Of a DNA stretch of 64,000 nucleotides, positions 16,970 to 26,320 are shown piece after piece. Both the position numbers and the translations under genes were made by a program. Within the stretch, counting starts at the first letter, position 1. The number at the start of each line of letters is the position of its first letter. This DNA is from Piscinibacter sp. HJYY11 (lineage in GTDB: Bacteria; Pseudomonadota; Gammaproteobacteria; Burkholderiales; Burkholderiaceae_C), in assembly GCF_016735515.1 (NCBI RefSeq), contig NZ_JAERQZ010000001.1, positions 4,514,746 to 4,578,745 on the forward strand, given 5' to 3'. Below the pieces are notes generated by a model. It made no database searches. It was not told where the DNA came from and saw only the letters and a program-made list of their open reading frames with translations.

Positions 16970-17751
16970 GTACAGCAGAAGAAAAGCCCGACGAACTCGC
17001 CGGCACCGAACAGCCTTTCGTCGCCCACCTGGTCGAGCTCCGGGACCGCCTGATCAAGGCGCTCTACGGGCTCGTCATCGCGGTCATCCTGCTGGCGATC
17101 TGGCCCGGCGCGAGCCAGCTGATCGACTGGCTGGCCATCCCGATCCGCAACCACATGCCGCCTGGCACCAAGCAGCTCATCGCGACGGGCGTGTTCTCGC
17201 CGTTCTTCATCCCGCTGAAGGTGCTGATGATGGCGGCGGTGCTGCTCGCGCTGCCGTGGCTCTTCTACCAGGCGTGGGCGTTCATCGCGCCAGGGCTTTA
17301 CAGCCACGAGAAGCGTTTTGCCCTGCCGCTGATCATCTTCGGCAGCCTGCTGGCCTATTCGGGCATCGCGTTCGTGCAGTTCTTCGTGCTCGACCGCATG
17401 TTCGGCTTCATCCAGCAGTTCACGCCCGAGACCGTGGCGGCGACGCCCGACATCGCGTCCTACGTCGAGACGCTGCTGGGGCTCTACCTTGCTTTCGGCC
17501 TGGCTTTCCAGGTGCCCATCGTCGTCATCCTGCTGGTGAAAGTGGGCCTGGTGAGCATCGACAAGCTCAAGAGCTTCCGCAGCTACTTCATCGTGCTGTC
17601 GTTCATCATCGCCGCGGTGATCACGCCGCCCGACGTGGTCTCGCAGCTCGCGCTGGCCATTCCGATGTGCCTGCTGTACGAGGTGGGCATCTGGGCGTCG
17701 GTGCTCTTCCTCAAGAAGACCGGCGCCGCAGAAGAAAAGACCTCCGGCTGA
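16966..17751 (+). CDS. tatC: Sec-independent translocase component TatC
   Basis: 261 residues with six transmembrane helices. The family signature is near the N-terminus ([17 protein letters not shown], containing the conserved HLxELRxR). Other conserved elements are [33 protein letters not shown] and the [20 protein letters not shown] segment. TatC recognises the twin-arginine signal. It closes the tatABC operon, and its stop is only 9 bases from the convergent protease gene. Confidence 0.96.
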   Translation: MSTAEEKPDELAGTEQPFVAHLVELRDRLIKALYGLVIAVILLAIWPGASQLIDWLAIPIRNHMPPGTKQLIATGVFSPFFIPLKVLMMAAVLLALPWLFYQAWAFIAPGLYSHEKRFALPLIIFGSLLAYSGIAFVQFFVLDRMFGFIQQFTPETVAATPDIASYVETLLGLYLAFGLAFQVPIVVILLVKVGLVSIDKLKSFRSYFIVLSFIIAAVITPPDVVSQLALAIPMCLLYEVGIWASVLFLKKTGAAEEKTSG

Positions 17752-17760
17752 CCGCGCCCT

Positions 17761-18933
17761 TCAGCGCTCGCGCGGCGGCCCGGAGCGGGGCCGCTGTGCC
17801 ACCACCACCTTGAGTTCCAGCGTGCGTTCGCCGCGTTGCACGGCCAGCGTTGCGGTGGTCTGAGGCTTGAGCTCGGCCACGGCGGTCAGCAGTTGCACGG
17901 TGTTGGCCACGGGCGTGTCGGCCACCTTCACCACCACGTCGCCTGGGCGCACACCGCCTGTGGCGGCCGGGCCGTTCTGCAGCACGCCGGTGATGAGCAC
18001 GCCTTGCTTGACGGGCAGGTTGAAGGTCTCGGCGATCTCGGGGGTGAGGTCGCGCGGCTCCACGCCAATCCAGCCGCGGGTGACCTGGCCATCGCGGATC
18101 AGGCCTTCCATCACCAGGCGCGCGGTGCTCGCAGGGATCGCAAAGCCGATGCCCATGCTGCCGCCCGAGCGCGAGTAGATCGCGGTGTTGATGCCGAGCA
18201 GGTTGCCGTTGGCGTCGACCAAGGCGCCGCCCGAATTGCCGGGGTTGATGGCAGCGTCGGTCTGGATGAAGTTCTCGAAGGTGTTGATGCCGAGCTGGTT
18301 GCGCCCGAGCGCACTCACGATGCCCGAGGTGACCGTCTGGCCCACACCGAAGGGGTTGCCGATCGCGAGCACCACGTCGCCCACCTGGGCCGACTCCACG
18401 CTGCCGAAGGCGATGACGGGCAGCTTCTCGAGCGAGATCTTGAGCACGGCCACGTCGGTCTCGGGGTCGGTGCCGACCACCGTGGCGCGCGCCTGGCGGC
18501 CATCGGAGAGTTGCACCTCGATGTCGTCGGCGCCTTCGATGACGTGGTTGTTGGTCAGCAGGTAGCCGTCGGCCGAGACGATCACCCCCGAGCCCAGGCC
18601 CACCTGCGGTTGCTGCCGCTGGCGCTGCGGTTGGTCGCCGAAGAAGAAGCGGAACCAGGGGTCTTCGGTGTGCGGGTTGCGCTGCGGCGTCTTGCTGGCG
18701 GTGATGCTGACCACGGCGGGCGTGGCGCGCTTCGCGGCGGCCGCGTAGCTCGTCAGACCACCCGCGCCGACCGCCGAGGCCGGCAAGGCCGGGGCCTGGA
18801 GGATGGAGACCGCCGCGGGCAGGCCCGACACGGTGTCACGGCGAATCCAGTCCGGCTTCAAGGTGGCCACCACAAACCACAAGGCCACCGCCACCGTGAC
18901 GGCTTGGGAGAAAATGAGCCACGTCCTGCGCAT
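17761..18933 (-). CDS. DegS/AlgW-like membrane-anchored HtrA serine protease
   Basis: 390 residues from ATG 18933. One N-terminal transmembrane anchor (10-25), a trypsin-like domain with triad His130 (TNNHVIEG), Asp160 (ETDVAVLK) and Ser234 (GNSGG), then a single PDZ domain from about 285 (RGWIGVEPRDLTPE; GGVRPGDVVVKV). A single PDZ and retained anchor match DegS/AlgW, which start the envelope-stress cascade by cutting anti-sigma factors, rather than two-PDZ DegP. No rseA/rpoE gene is in view. It is divergent from the Nif3 gene with only 21 bases between start codons. Confidence 0.88.
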   Translation of the reverse strand: MRRTWLIFSQAVTVAVALWFVVATLKPDWIRRDTVSGLPAAVSILQAPALPASAVGAGGLTSYAAAAKRATPAVVSITASKTPQRNPHTEDPWFRFFFGDQPQRQRQQPQVGLGSGVIVSADGYLLTNNHVIEGADDIEVQLSDGRQARATVVGTDPETDVAVLKISLEKLPVIAFGSVESAQVGDVVLAIGNPFGVGQTVTSGIVSALGRNQLGINTFENFIQTDAAINPGNSGGALVDANGNLLGINTAIYSRSGGSMGIGFAIPASTARLVMEGLIRDGQVTRGWIGVEPRDLTPEIAETFNLPVKQGVLITGVLQNGPAATGGVRPGDVVVKVADTPVANTVQLLTAVAELKPQTTATLAVQRGERTLELKVVVAQRPRSGPPRER

Positions 18934-18954
18934 CAACCCGATCCTGAAATCTTC

Positions 18955-19707
18955 ATGGCCTCACGCTCTGACATCGAGACGTACCTCGGCGCCTTGCTCG
19001 ACGTGGGGAAGTTCCGGGATTATGGGCCGAACGGTCTGCAGGTCGAGGGCAAGCCCGAGGTGAAGAAGCTCGTGTCGGGCGTGACCGCGAGCCGTGCCTT
19101 CATCGAGGCGGCGATCGAGCAGCAGGCCGATGCGGTCATCGTGCACCACGGTCTCTTCTGGCGTGGCCATGATGGCCGCCTCACCGGGTGGCTGAAGGCG
19201 CGGGTCGAGTTGTTGATGGCGCATGGCATCAACCTCTACGCCTACCACCTGCCACTGGATGCACACCCGGAGCTCGGCAACAACGCGCAGCTCGGCGCCA
19301 AGCTGAAACTGGTGCCCGATGGCCGCTTCGGCGAGCAGGACATCGGCTTCATCGGCGCACCGGTTCAGCCGCTCACCACCGCGGCGCTGAAAGCCATGCT
19401 GACCTACCGGCTCGGCCGTGAGCCGGTGATGGTGGAAGGGCGGCCGGGTGTGACGCTTCAGCGCATCGCCTGGTGCACCGGGGGCGCACAGGGCTACTTC
19501 GAATCGGCCATCGCGGCTGGCGCCGAGGCCTACATCACCGGCGAGATCTCGGAGCCGCAGGCCCACCTCGCGCGCGAGACGGGCGTGTCGTTCTTCGCCT
19601 GCGGGCATCATGCGACCGAGCGCTACGGCGCGCCGGCGCTCGGGGCGCACGTGGCCGAGAAGTTCGGCCTCGAGCACCAGTTCATCGAGATCGACAACCC
19701 GGCCTGA
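18955..19707 (+). CDS. Nif3-like dinuclear metal centre protein
   Basis: 250 residues from ATG 18955. NIF3/YbgI motifs: DYGPNGLQVEG, VIVHHGLFWRG (metal-binding His pair), YAYHLPLDAHPELGNN and, near the end, FFACGHHATERYG with further His ligands. Members form hexamers with two metal ions per subunit; some are annotated as GTP cyclohydrolase I type 2, but the physiological reaction is unsettled. It follows the Tat genes and the HtrA protease as I recall in related genomes. pdxA begins 15 bases downstream and is probably co-transcribed. Confidence 0.9.
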   Translation: MASRSDIETYLGALLDVGKFRDYGPNGLQVEGKPEVKKLVSGVTASRAFIEAAIEQQADAVIVHHGLFWRGHDGRLTGWLKARVELLMAHGINLYAYHLPLDAHPELGNNAQLGAKLKLVPDGRFGEQDIGFIGAPVQPLTTAALKAMLTYRLGREPVMVEGRPGVTLQRIAWCTGGAQGYFESAIAAGAEAYITGEISEPQAHLARETGVSFFACGHHATERYGAPALGAHVAEKFGLEHQFIEIDNPA

Positions 19708-19722
19708 CGTGAGCGGTGTGAC

Positions 19723-20739
19723 GTGAATTCAGCACCGCTGGTCATCACGATGGGCGATGCCTGCGGCATCGGGCCGGAAATCATCGCCAAGGCGTTCGCC
19801 AGCGGCCAGGCGCAAGGGGCGTTCGTGCTGGGTGATGCGGGGGTGATGCGCCGGACCTTGGCGCAGGTGGAGCAGGGCACGGCGCTGGCGCTGATCGACA
19901 GCCCTCGCGACCTGGGGCTGTGCCCGCCGAACTGCGTGCCGCTGGTGCAGGCCCGCGGATTGCCGGCCGATCTGCTGCAGGCGGGCCTTGGGCGTGTGGA
20001 TGCGCGCGCCGGGGCTGCGGCAGCGGCCTGCATCGAGCAGGCGGTGTCGTTGGTGCAGGCGGGTGAAGCGCGCGCCATCGTCACGGCGCCCATCCACAAG
20101 GAAGCGCTGTCTGCGGCCGGGGTCACGTTCCCGGGCCACACCGAAATGCTGCAGGCGCTGGCGGCGCCGGCCGGCACTGCGGTGCCTCCGGTGCGCATGA
20201 TGCTGGCCAACGACGAGCTGCGCACAGTGCTCGTGACCATCCACATGTCCCTGCGCAACGCCATCGAGGCGGTGACGTTCGAGGCGGTGCTCGAGACCCT
20301 GCGCATCACCGACCGTGCGATGCGTGCGTTCGGCATCGCCGCCCCGCACGTGGGCGTTGCGGGGCTCAACCCGCATGCCGGGGAAGGTGGGCTCTTCGGC
20401 GACGAGGAGCAGCGCATCATCGCGCCGGCCATCGCCGCTGCTCGCGCCGAAGGCATCGATGCGACCGGCCCGTACGCACCCGACACGGTGTTCATGCGGG
20501 CCCGCCAGACGCCGGAGCGCCCCGGCGAGTTCGACGTGGTGGTGGCGATGACCCACGACCACGGGCTGATCCCGGTGAAGTACCTGGGCGTGGAGCAGGG
20601 GGTGAACGTGACGCTCGGCTTGCCCTTCGTGCGCACGAGCCCGGATCACGGCACCGCGTTCGACATCGCGGGCAGCGGCCGCGCCGATGCGTCGAGCCTG
20701 ATCGCCGCCTTGCGGATGGCCCGGCGGCTTTCGGCGTAG
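19723..20739 (+). CDS. pdxA: 4-hydroxythreonine-4-phosphate dehydrogenase
   Basis: 338 residues from GTG 19723. Recognised by the N-terminal TMGDACGIGPEIIAKAF, the TAPIHKEAL segment and the FPGHTEML metal-site histidine. The C-terminal stretch AMTHDHGLIPVKYLG, LPFVRTSPDHGTAFDIAG is diagnostic. PdxA oxidises 4-phosphohydroxy-L-threonine in the DXP-dependent route to pyridoxal phosphate. The stop codon abuts the stop of the convergent DUF1631 gene with no intervening base. Confidence 0.95.
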   Translation: MNSAPLVITMGDACGIGPEIIAKAFASGQAQGAFVLGDAGVMRRTLAQVEQGTALALIDSPRDLGLCPPNCVPLVQARGLPADLLQAGLGRVDARAGAAAAACIEQAVSLVQAGEARAIVTAPIHKEALSAAGVTFPGHTEMLQALAAPAGTAVPPVRMMLANDELRTVLVTIHMSLRNAIEAVTFEAVLETLRITDRAMRAFGIAAPHVGVAGLNPHAGEGGLFGDEEQRIIAPAIAAARAEGIDATGPYAPDTVFMRARQTPERPGEFDVVVAMTHDHGLIPVKYLGVEQGVNVTLGLPFVRTSPDHGTAFDIAGSGRADASSLIAALRMARRLSA

Positions 20740-23469
20740 CTACTTGCTGTTGGCGGTGAGCGCCGCGAGTTGTTTGCGCGCCCGTGCGGTGGCGCGCTCG
20801 ATCAGGTAGGAGCTCTCGAACGCCTTGAAGCGCCCGGTCTCGCACATGCGCGAGAGCATGCGTGCCGTGAGCGAAACCGTCTCGGTGTGGCGCTTGCCTC
20901 GGGTGAAGACGAAGAAGGCCCGCCCCGGGCTCACATAGCTCAGGCGCACCTTCTGCCACTGGTCGTTCAGGTGCATGCGGTACGCGAAGCCGAGCTTCAC
21001 GTGGTCCATCAGCTGCACGCCCTGGGTGGGCTCGGCCGGTTCCGACGAGGCGTCGAGGTTGATGTCGAGCTGTGCGGCAAGGTCGAGGTTGAGGTCGACC
21101 GGCTGCGTGTCGGGGGAGCTGTTGACAGGCTCCGGCTCCGGCTCGACGGCGCTCAGGTCGATGTCGACTTCCTTCGACCAGTCGACCGCCGTCTCGTCGA
21201 CGAGGCCGATCTGCTGCGCTTCGGTGTCGGAGAAATGCGGCTCGAGCGCCGCGATGGCCGAAGAGCTTGTGCCTGCGGTGCTCGTGATCGGCACGTCGCG
21301 CAGCAGCGCATCGGGCTCGGGCACCGGCGTGTTGAACACGCCTTCGACCTGCTTGGCCAGCAGGTTGTAGTCGAGCTCGGTGAGCGGCGCGGCCTTGAGC
21401 GAATCGGCATGGGCGGGCAGCAGCTTGCCGAAGAAGTCCTTCTGTGCCGCCTCGGGCCAGCCGACGAGCTTCATGCCCTCGTTCAGGTCCTTCATCAGCG
21501 GCGGCAGCTGCATCAGGAACTTCTTGCGCAGCGCGGGCGAGCCCTTGGGCTGCACGCTCATCACGAGGTCGCGGCCGGCTCGCTTCAGGCGTTGCACCGT
21601 CTCCGACTGGGCACCTTCGCGGCGCGTGGCCAGCGCGATGGCCTGGCTCCACACCTGGGCCAGGAAGTCGCGCAGGTAGTCCGGCAGCGACAGCGGGCCG
21701 AGCGCGGTGCGCAGCTGCAGCATGTAACGCTGCTGCACGCGGAGGTCCGACTCCTTGCTGTCGACGACCGACACCGCCTTGGCGGTTTCCTCCACCTCGG
21801 CCTTGGCCTGCACGGCGACGAAGTTCTCGAGCGCAGTGAGCTTGCTCGAGTAGAGCTCGATCTGGTCGAAGTCGCCCTGGACGATCTCCTGCACCAGCTC
21901 GCGCACGCGCGCCATGAACTGCTTGCCGGTGCCTTCGTCCAGGTCTTCGAAGGCCGCGGCCAGCGAGGCCATGCGGTTGACGAAGCGGCGCACCGGGTGC
22001 TTGCGCGACGAGAAGAAGCTGTTGTCCTGCAGCGCGACGCGCAGGACCGGCAGCTGCAGGCGGGCGATCTGGCGCGCCATCTGCGGCGGCACGCGCGGGT
22101 CGGAGAGGATCTGGTCGAACAGGCTGCCGACAACGTCGATCACCATGTGATCGAGGGCGCCGGTGGAGGCTTGGCGCAACTCGTCGCGGTGGGCGCGGAT
22201 CAGGTTGGCGGCCATCAGGCCGGACGCGACGTCGCCGTACCCGCTGCCGCCGGTGACCGGGCCTCCGAGCGACCTGGCGCTGCCGTACCCGCTGGTGCCT
22301 CCCAGGCCGGCGGGTGAGGTCGGGCCGCCGAGGTCGGCCGGCCGGGTGGCGAGGAAGGTCAGGCGGCGGATGAGCGCCATCATTTCGGCATCGGCCTGGC
22401 CGGCCGGGTTGGCAGGCCCGGAAGGACCGGAGGGTCCGCCACGGCTGGCGCCGCCCCCGCCACCTGCTCGTGCAGCAGCCGCGGCGCCCGGCGGGGGCAT
22501 GGCGGCGCCACCGCTGCCGGACACCGTGCGGCCGCCGTAGCCGCTGGTGTCCCTGGCACCACCGCCGATGCCACCACCCTGGCCAGTGCCACCGGGACCG
22601 AACCCGCCGCCGCCCGCAGCCCCGCCCAGACCTGCGAGGCCCGGGCCGACGCCACCGCGGCCCGTCGTGGGCATCGCCTTGCCGGGCGCTCCCGTGGCGG
22701 TGTCTTCGAAGGCCACGTGCGCGCTGCCGCTGAAATGCCCGCCGCTCGTCGACGTGCCGTTCTCGCGGCGCAGCTTGTCATAGCCGGAGATCACGTGGTC
22801 GCGGGCGATTTCATTGCCCGGTCCCTCGACCCCGCGGACGGTGAGGCCGACCGGCTGGATGCCGCGGACGCGGAAGTCCTTCAGGATGTCGGCGTAGCAC
22901 TGCGGCATGACGCGCGACATGCCGATGGCCAGCTCTCGCGCCAGGATCTTGCGGCAGTCGCGGTCGTTGCTGACCGACGTGATGGCCCGGTACATGGCCT
23001 CACCCAGCACCTCGCCCCGCAAAGGATTGCGCTCATGGTCGGCGCGGCCGATGCCCAGCAGCTGGCCGGTGTACGAGGCGATCTCGCGCAGCTCCCACTC
23101 GCAGCCGTGGCTGATCGCCTGGCCGATGCGGTCGGCGTGCATCTGCTCTTCGACCTCGTTGTCGTCGACGAGGCTGAGCGACTGCCAGTCGGTCTCGGCC
23201 AGGCTGCGGCCGGTTTCGCGGTTGGGGCTGAGTTCGCGGGTGACGCGCTTGGCCAAGGTGTCGGCGAAAACGAGCACGAAGGTGCTCATGTGGCGCCGCA
23301 GGTCCAGCTGGGTGTTGATCAGCGCGTCACGCTCGAAGATGCGCGTGGCGGCCGAGGCCAGCACGCCGAGATGGTCGCTCACGCGATCGGCGACCGTGGC
23401 CGTGGTCGTCTTGATGTGGTGCATGGCTGCGTCGAACGCAGCCTGGGCGCGTGGGTCGGTCTGATTCAT
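20740..23469 (-). CDS. DUF1631 family protein, large, with Gly-rich linker
   Basis: 909 residues, matching the size and start (HIKTTTATVADRVSDHL-type) of DUF1631 proteins. An N-terminal helical region (1-240) is followed by a low-complexity Gly/Pro/Ala/Ser linker (about 250-360, encoded near 22400-22720). A long helical core contains LFDQILSDPRVPPQMARQIA and FVNRMASLAAAF, and an acidic region leads to a C-terminal domain with FVFTRGKRHTETVSLTARML that resembles PilZ-like or related beta domains. No enzyme motif is visible. Some relatives are studied as cyclic-di-GMP or cell-envelope proteins, but the function is not established here. It is transcribed alone. Confidence 0.8.
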   Translation of the reverse strand: MNQTDPRAQAAFDAAMHHIKTTTATVADRVSDHLGVLASAATRIFERDALINTQLDLRRHMSTFVLVFADTLAKRVTRELSPNRETGRSLAETDWQSLSLVDDNEVEEQMHADRIGQAISHGCEWELREIASYTGQLLGIGRADHERNPLRGEVLGEAMYRAITSVSNDRDCRKILARELAIGMSRVMPQCYADILKDFRVRGIQPVGLTVRGVEGPGNEIARDHVISGYDKLRRENGTSTSGGHFSGSAHVAFEDTATGAPGKAMPTTGRGGVGPGLAGLGGAAGGGGFGPGGTGQGGGIGGGARDTSGYGGRTVSGSGGAAMPPPGAAAAARAGGGGGASRGGPSGPSGPANPAGQADAEMMALIRRLTFLATRPADLGGPTSPAGLGGTSGYGSARSLGGPVTGGSGYGDVASGLMAANLIRAHRDELRQASTGALDHMVIDVVGSLFDQILSDPRVPPQMARQIARLQLPVLRVALQDNSFFSSRKHPVRRFVNRMASLAAAFEDLDEGTGKQFMARVRELVQEIVQGDFDQIELYSSKLTALENFVAVQAKAEVEETAKAVSVVDSKESDLRVQQRYMLQLRTALGPLSLPDYLRDFLAQVWSQAIALATRREGAQSETVQRLKRAGRDLVMSVQPKGSPALRKKFLMQLPPLMKDLNEGMKLVGWPEAAQKDFFGKLLPAHADSLKAAPLTELDYNLLAKQVEGVFNTPVPEPDALLRDVPITSTAGTSSSAIAALEPHFSDTEAQQIGLVDETAVDWSKEVDIDLSAVEPEPEPVNSSPDTQPVDLNLDLAAQLDINLDASSEPAEPTQGVQLMDHVKLGFAYRMHLNDQWQKVRLSYVSPGRAFFVFTRGKRHTETVSLTARMLSRMCETGRFKAFESSYLIERATARARKQLAALTANSK

Positions 23470-23631
23470 CTCGAACGGGGCCGCTCGGCCGGCCGGGACG
23501 CGCTCATGTCTCGCCTTTTAGAGCGCACGTCCTGCAAGTATGGGGCCAAACCGACGATGGCCACCACCGCGTTGCCCCCCGGCGACGGGCCGCCTGGGGC
23601 CGCCAATCAACCGCCCGTGCGGGCGCCTTGC
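23470..23631. other. Short intergenic region
   Basis: 162 bases between two same-strand genes, rich in G/C runs. It should carry the DUF1631 promoter. I see no RNA gene, repeat or clear terminator. Confidence 0.4.
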
Positions 23632-24060
23632 CTACTTTTTGAGCGCGTCGCGGATTTCGCGCAGCAGCACCACGTCTTCGGGCGTGGCGGCGGGTGGCGG
23701 CGGCGGCGCCTCTTTCTTCAGGCGGTTGATCTGCTTGACCATCATGAAGATGATGAAGGCGAGGATCACGAAGTTGAGCGCCACGGTGATGAAGTTGCCG
23801 TACGCGAAGAGCGGCACGCCGGCCTTGGTGAGCGCTTCGTAGGTCATCGGGCCCTTGAAGTCGGGTGGCGGCGCCGACAGCATGATGAAGTAGCTGGAGA
23901 AATCGAGCCCCCCGATGATCTTGCCGATGACGGGCATCACGAGGTCCTTGACGATCGAGTCGACGATCTTGCCGAAGGCCGCGCCGATGATGACGCCGAC
24001 CGCCAGGTCGACGACATTGCCCTTCATCGCGAATTCCTTGAATTCCTTGGCGAATCCCAT
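23632..24060 (-). CDS. mscL: Large-conductance mechanosensitive channel MscL
   Basis: 142 residues. The N-terminal amphipathic segment [21 protein letters not shown] and pore helix [18 protein letters not shown] are the MscL signature. The second helix is [20 protein letters not shown], and the C-terminal helix [12 protein letters not shown] follows a Pro/Ala linker. The channel opens under membrane tension to release solutes during osmotic downshock. An AGGAG site (complement of CTCCT near 24066) precedes the start. It is divergent from the petABC operon. Confidence 0.95.
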   Translation of the reverse strand: MGFAKEFKEFAMKGNVVDLAVGVIIGAAFGKIVDSIVKDLVMPVIGKIIGGLDFSSYFIMLSAPPPDFKGPMTYEALTKAGVPLFAYGNFITVALNFVILAFIIFMMVKQINRLKKEAPPPPPAATPEDVVLLREIRDALKK

Positions 24061-24187
24061 GTTTTCCTCCTGCGAACGGGTGCGGCGCAGTATTGCCGAG
24101 GCCTTGTGCTTGTCAAGGCGCGCAAGCGGCTTGTCGCCTGGTCACCGCGCGGCCGACGAGCACGGCTGCTGGGGTTGACACGTCCGC

Positions 24188-24193
24188 TAGAAT
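24188..24193 (+). promoter_or_regulatory. Candidate -10 element of petABC
   Basis: TAGAAT followed by CGTCGG lies 70 bases before the petA ATG. A perfect TTGACA (24175-24180) sits only 7 bp upstream, too close to act as its -35. A 5-bp hairpin, AGAAG/CTTCT (24213-24227), lies in the leader. Confidence 0.35.
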
Positions 24194-24263
24194 CGTCGGT
24201 TGCCCCCTGATTAGAAGTCATTCTTCTGCAAAGAAGACCGTAAGACCTGTATTGAGGATCTCC

Positions 24264-24863
24264 ATGAGTGACCAGCAAGTCGATCAAGGCCGCCGCACCT
24301 GGGTTGCCATCGCCTGTGGTGCAGGCGCTGTCGGTGGTGTCGCCACCGCCGTGCCTTTTGTCAGCACCTTCCAACCCTCTGAGCGGGCCCGCGCGGCTGG
24401 CGCGGCTGTTGAAGTCGACATCAGCTCGCTCAAGCCCGGCGAGAAGGTCACTGTCGAGTGGCGCGGCAAGCCGGTGTGGATCGTCCGGCGCACTCCGGAG
24501 CAGTTGGCTGCATTGCCCAAGATCGACGCCCAGCTGGCCGATCCGAAGTCGGTCCGCAAGGCCGACGAACTGACCCCTGAATACGCGCGCAACGAACACC
24601 GTTCGATCAAGCCCGAGTTCCTGGTCGCCGTGGGCATCTGCTCGCACCTTGGCTGTTCGCCGTCCGACAAGTTCCAGGCCGGCCCCCAGCCCTCGCTGCC
24701 GGATGACTGGGCCGGCGGGTTCATCTGCCCTTGCCACGGCTCCACGTTCGACATGGCCGGCCGTGTCTTCAAGAACAAGCCTGCTCCTGACAACCTCGAA
24801 GTGCCTCCGCACATGTACCTGTCTGAAACCCGCCTGCTGATCGGCGAGGACAAGAAAGCCTGA
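24264..24863 (+). CDS. petA: Ubiquinol-cytochrome c reductase Rieske iron-sulfur subunit
   Basis: 199 residues. The N-terminus has a twin-arginine signal-anchor (GRRTWVAIACGAGAVGG, Arg10-Arg11), then a hinge and the Rieske domain. The 2Fe-2S ligands are Cys126 and His128 (CSHLGC) and Cys155 and His158 (CPCHGS); Cys131 and Cys157 can form the stabilising disulfide. It transfers electrons from ubiquinol to cytochrome c1. The twin-arginine motif implies export by the Tat system encoded at 16244-17751. petB follows after 32 bases. Confidence 0.96.
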   Translation: MSDQQVDQGRRTWVAIACGAGAVGGVATAVPFVSTFQPSERARAAGAAVEVDISSLKPGEKVTVEWRGKPVWIVRRTPEQLAALPKIDAQLADPKSVRKADELTPEYARNEHRSIKPEFLVAVGICSHLGCSPSDKFQAGPQPSLPDDWAGGFICPCHGSTFDMAGRVFKNKPAPDNLEVPPHMYLSETRLLIGEDKKA

Positions 24864-24895
24864 CCCCAGGCGCAGAGGCAATTCAGGAGAATCAC

Positions 24896-26296
24896 ATGGC
24901 CGAGTTCAAGCAAGTCAGCCCCAATGCCCCGATCGGCGAGAAGCTGATGACGTGGGTCGACAACCGTTTCCCCGCGAGCAAGCTCTACAAAGAGCACATG
25001 AGCGAGTACTACGCTCCGAAGAACTTCAACTTCTGGTACGTCTTCGGCTCGCTCGCGCTGCTGGTGCTGGTGATCCAGATCGTCACCGGCATCTTCCTCG
25101 TGATGCATTACAAGCCCGATGCGAACCTCGCGTTCGCCTCGGTCGAGTACATCATGCGTGACGTGCCCTGGGGCTGGCTGGTGCGCTACATGCACTCCAC
25201 CGGTGCCAGCGCCTTCTTCATCGTGGTCTACCTGCACATGTTCCGCGGGATGATCTACGGCAGCTACCGCAAGCCACGCGAGCTGGTGTGGATCTTCGGC
25301 TGCGCGATCTTCCTGTGCCTGATGGCCGAAGCCTTCATGGGCTACCTGCTGCCCTGGGGCCAGATGTCGTACTGGGGCGCCCAGGTGATCGTGAACCTGT
25401 TCACCGCCGTGCCCTTCATCGGCCCGGACCTCGGCATCCTGATCCGCGGCGACTACGTGGTGAGCGACGCCACGCTGAACCGCTTCTTCAGCTTCCACGT
25501 GATCGCCGTGCCGCTGGTGTTGCTGGGCCTCGTGGTCGCGCACATCATCGCGCTGCACGAAGTGGGCTCCAACAACCCCGACGGTGTCGAGATCAAGGCG
25601 AAGAAGGATGCGCGCGGCATTCCGCTCGACGGCGTGCCCTTCCACCCCTACTACACGGTGCACGACATTTACGCGACGAGCGTGTTCCTGTTCTTCTTCG
25701 CGGCCGTGGTGTTCTTCGCGCCCGAGTTCGGTGGCTACTTCCTCGAGTACAACAACTTCATCCCGGCCGACCCGCTGAAGACCCCAGCGCACATCGCCCC
25801 GGTCTGGTACTTCACGCCGTACTACTCGATGCTGCGGGCCACCACAGACCAGATGGTCTACGTGCTCGTCGCGCTGGTGGGCCTGGGTGCGGTGCTGGCC
25901 ATCGTGCGCGGCGGCTTCTCGGGCGTCGGCAAGCTCGCGATCGCCATCGGCGCGCTGGTTGCGGCCGGCCTGCTGCTCACCTTCGAAGCCAAGTTCTGGG
26001 GTGTGGTCGTGATGGGCGGCGCCGTCGTCATCATGTTCTTCCTGCCCTGGCTGGACCGTTCCGAAGCCAAGTCGATCCGCTATCGCCCGGACTGGCACAA
26101 GATCATGTACGCGATCTTCGTCATCGTGTTCGCGGTGCTCGGCTACCTCGGCGTGCAGCCGCCGTCGCCCGTGGGCGAGCGTGTCTCTCAAGTCGGCACG
26201 CTGTTCTACTTCGGCTTCTTCCTGCTCATGCCCTGGTGGAGCCGCATCGGCCAATCCAAGCCGGTGCCTGACCGCGTGACGTTCAGCGCCCACTGA
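24896..26296 (+). CDS. petB: Ubiquinol-cytochrome c reductase cytochrome b subunit
   Basis: 466 residues. Cytochrome b features: FNFWYVFGSLALLVLVIQIVTG, the helix B/D histidines (RYMHSTGASAFFIVVYLHMFRG and FSFHVIAVPLVLLGLVVAHIIALH), the Qo-site segment GYLLPWGQMSYWGA and the PEFG motif (FFAPEFGGYFLEYNN, a P-E-F-G version of PEWY). The protein binds two b haems and carries the quinol oxidation and quinone reduction sites. Extra hydrophobic helices extend the C-terminus. It is the middle gene of petABC, 24 bases before petC. Confidence 0.96.
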   Translation: MAEFKQVSPNAPIGEKLMTWVDNRFPASKLYKEHMSEYYAPKNFNFWYVFGSLALLVLVIQIVTGIFLVMHYKPDANLAFASVEYIMRDVPWGWLVRYMHSTGASAFFIVVYLHMFRGMIYGSYRKPRELVWIFGCAIFLCLMAEAFMGYLLPWGQMSYWGAQVIVNLFTAVPFIGPDLGILIRGDYVVSDATLNRFFSFHVIAVPLVLLGLVVAHIIALHEVGSNNPDGVEIKAKKDARGIPLDGVPFHPYYTVHDIYATSVFLFFFAAVVFFAPEFGGYFLEYNNFIPADPLKTPAHIAPVWYFTPYYSMLRATTDQMVYVLVALVGLGAVLAIVRGGFSGVGKLAIAIGALVAAGLLLTFEAKFWGVVVMGGAVVIMFFLPWLDRSEAKSIRYRPDWHKIMYAIFVIVFAVLGYLGVQPPSPVGERVSQVGTLFYFGFFLLMPWWSRIGQSKPVPDRVTFSAH

Positions 26297-26320
26297 CGAG
26301 ACGAGCCGGAATCACACACC

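Noticed and set aside
22400..22730. Possible frameshift or inserted element in the DUF1631 gene
   Set aside because: The frame stays open through the Gly-rich stretch, and such linkers are compatible with the family; there are no inverted ends or target duplications.
24175..24193. TTGACA plus TAGAAT as a complete sigma-70 promoter for petABC
   Set aside because: The spacer is 7 bp instead of about 17, so the two hexamers cannot form one promoter; only TAGAAT is kept as a tentative -10.
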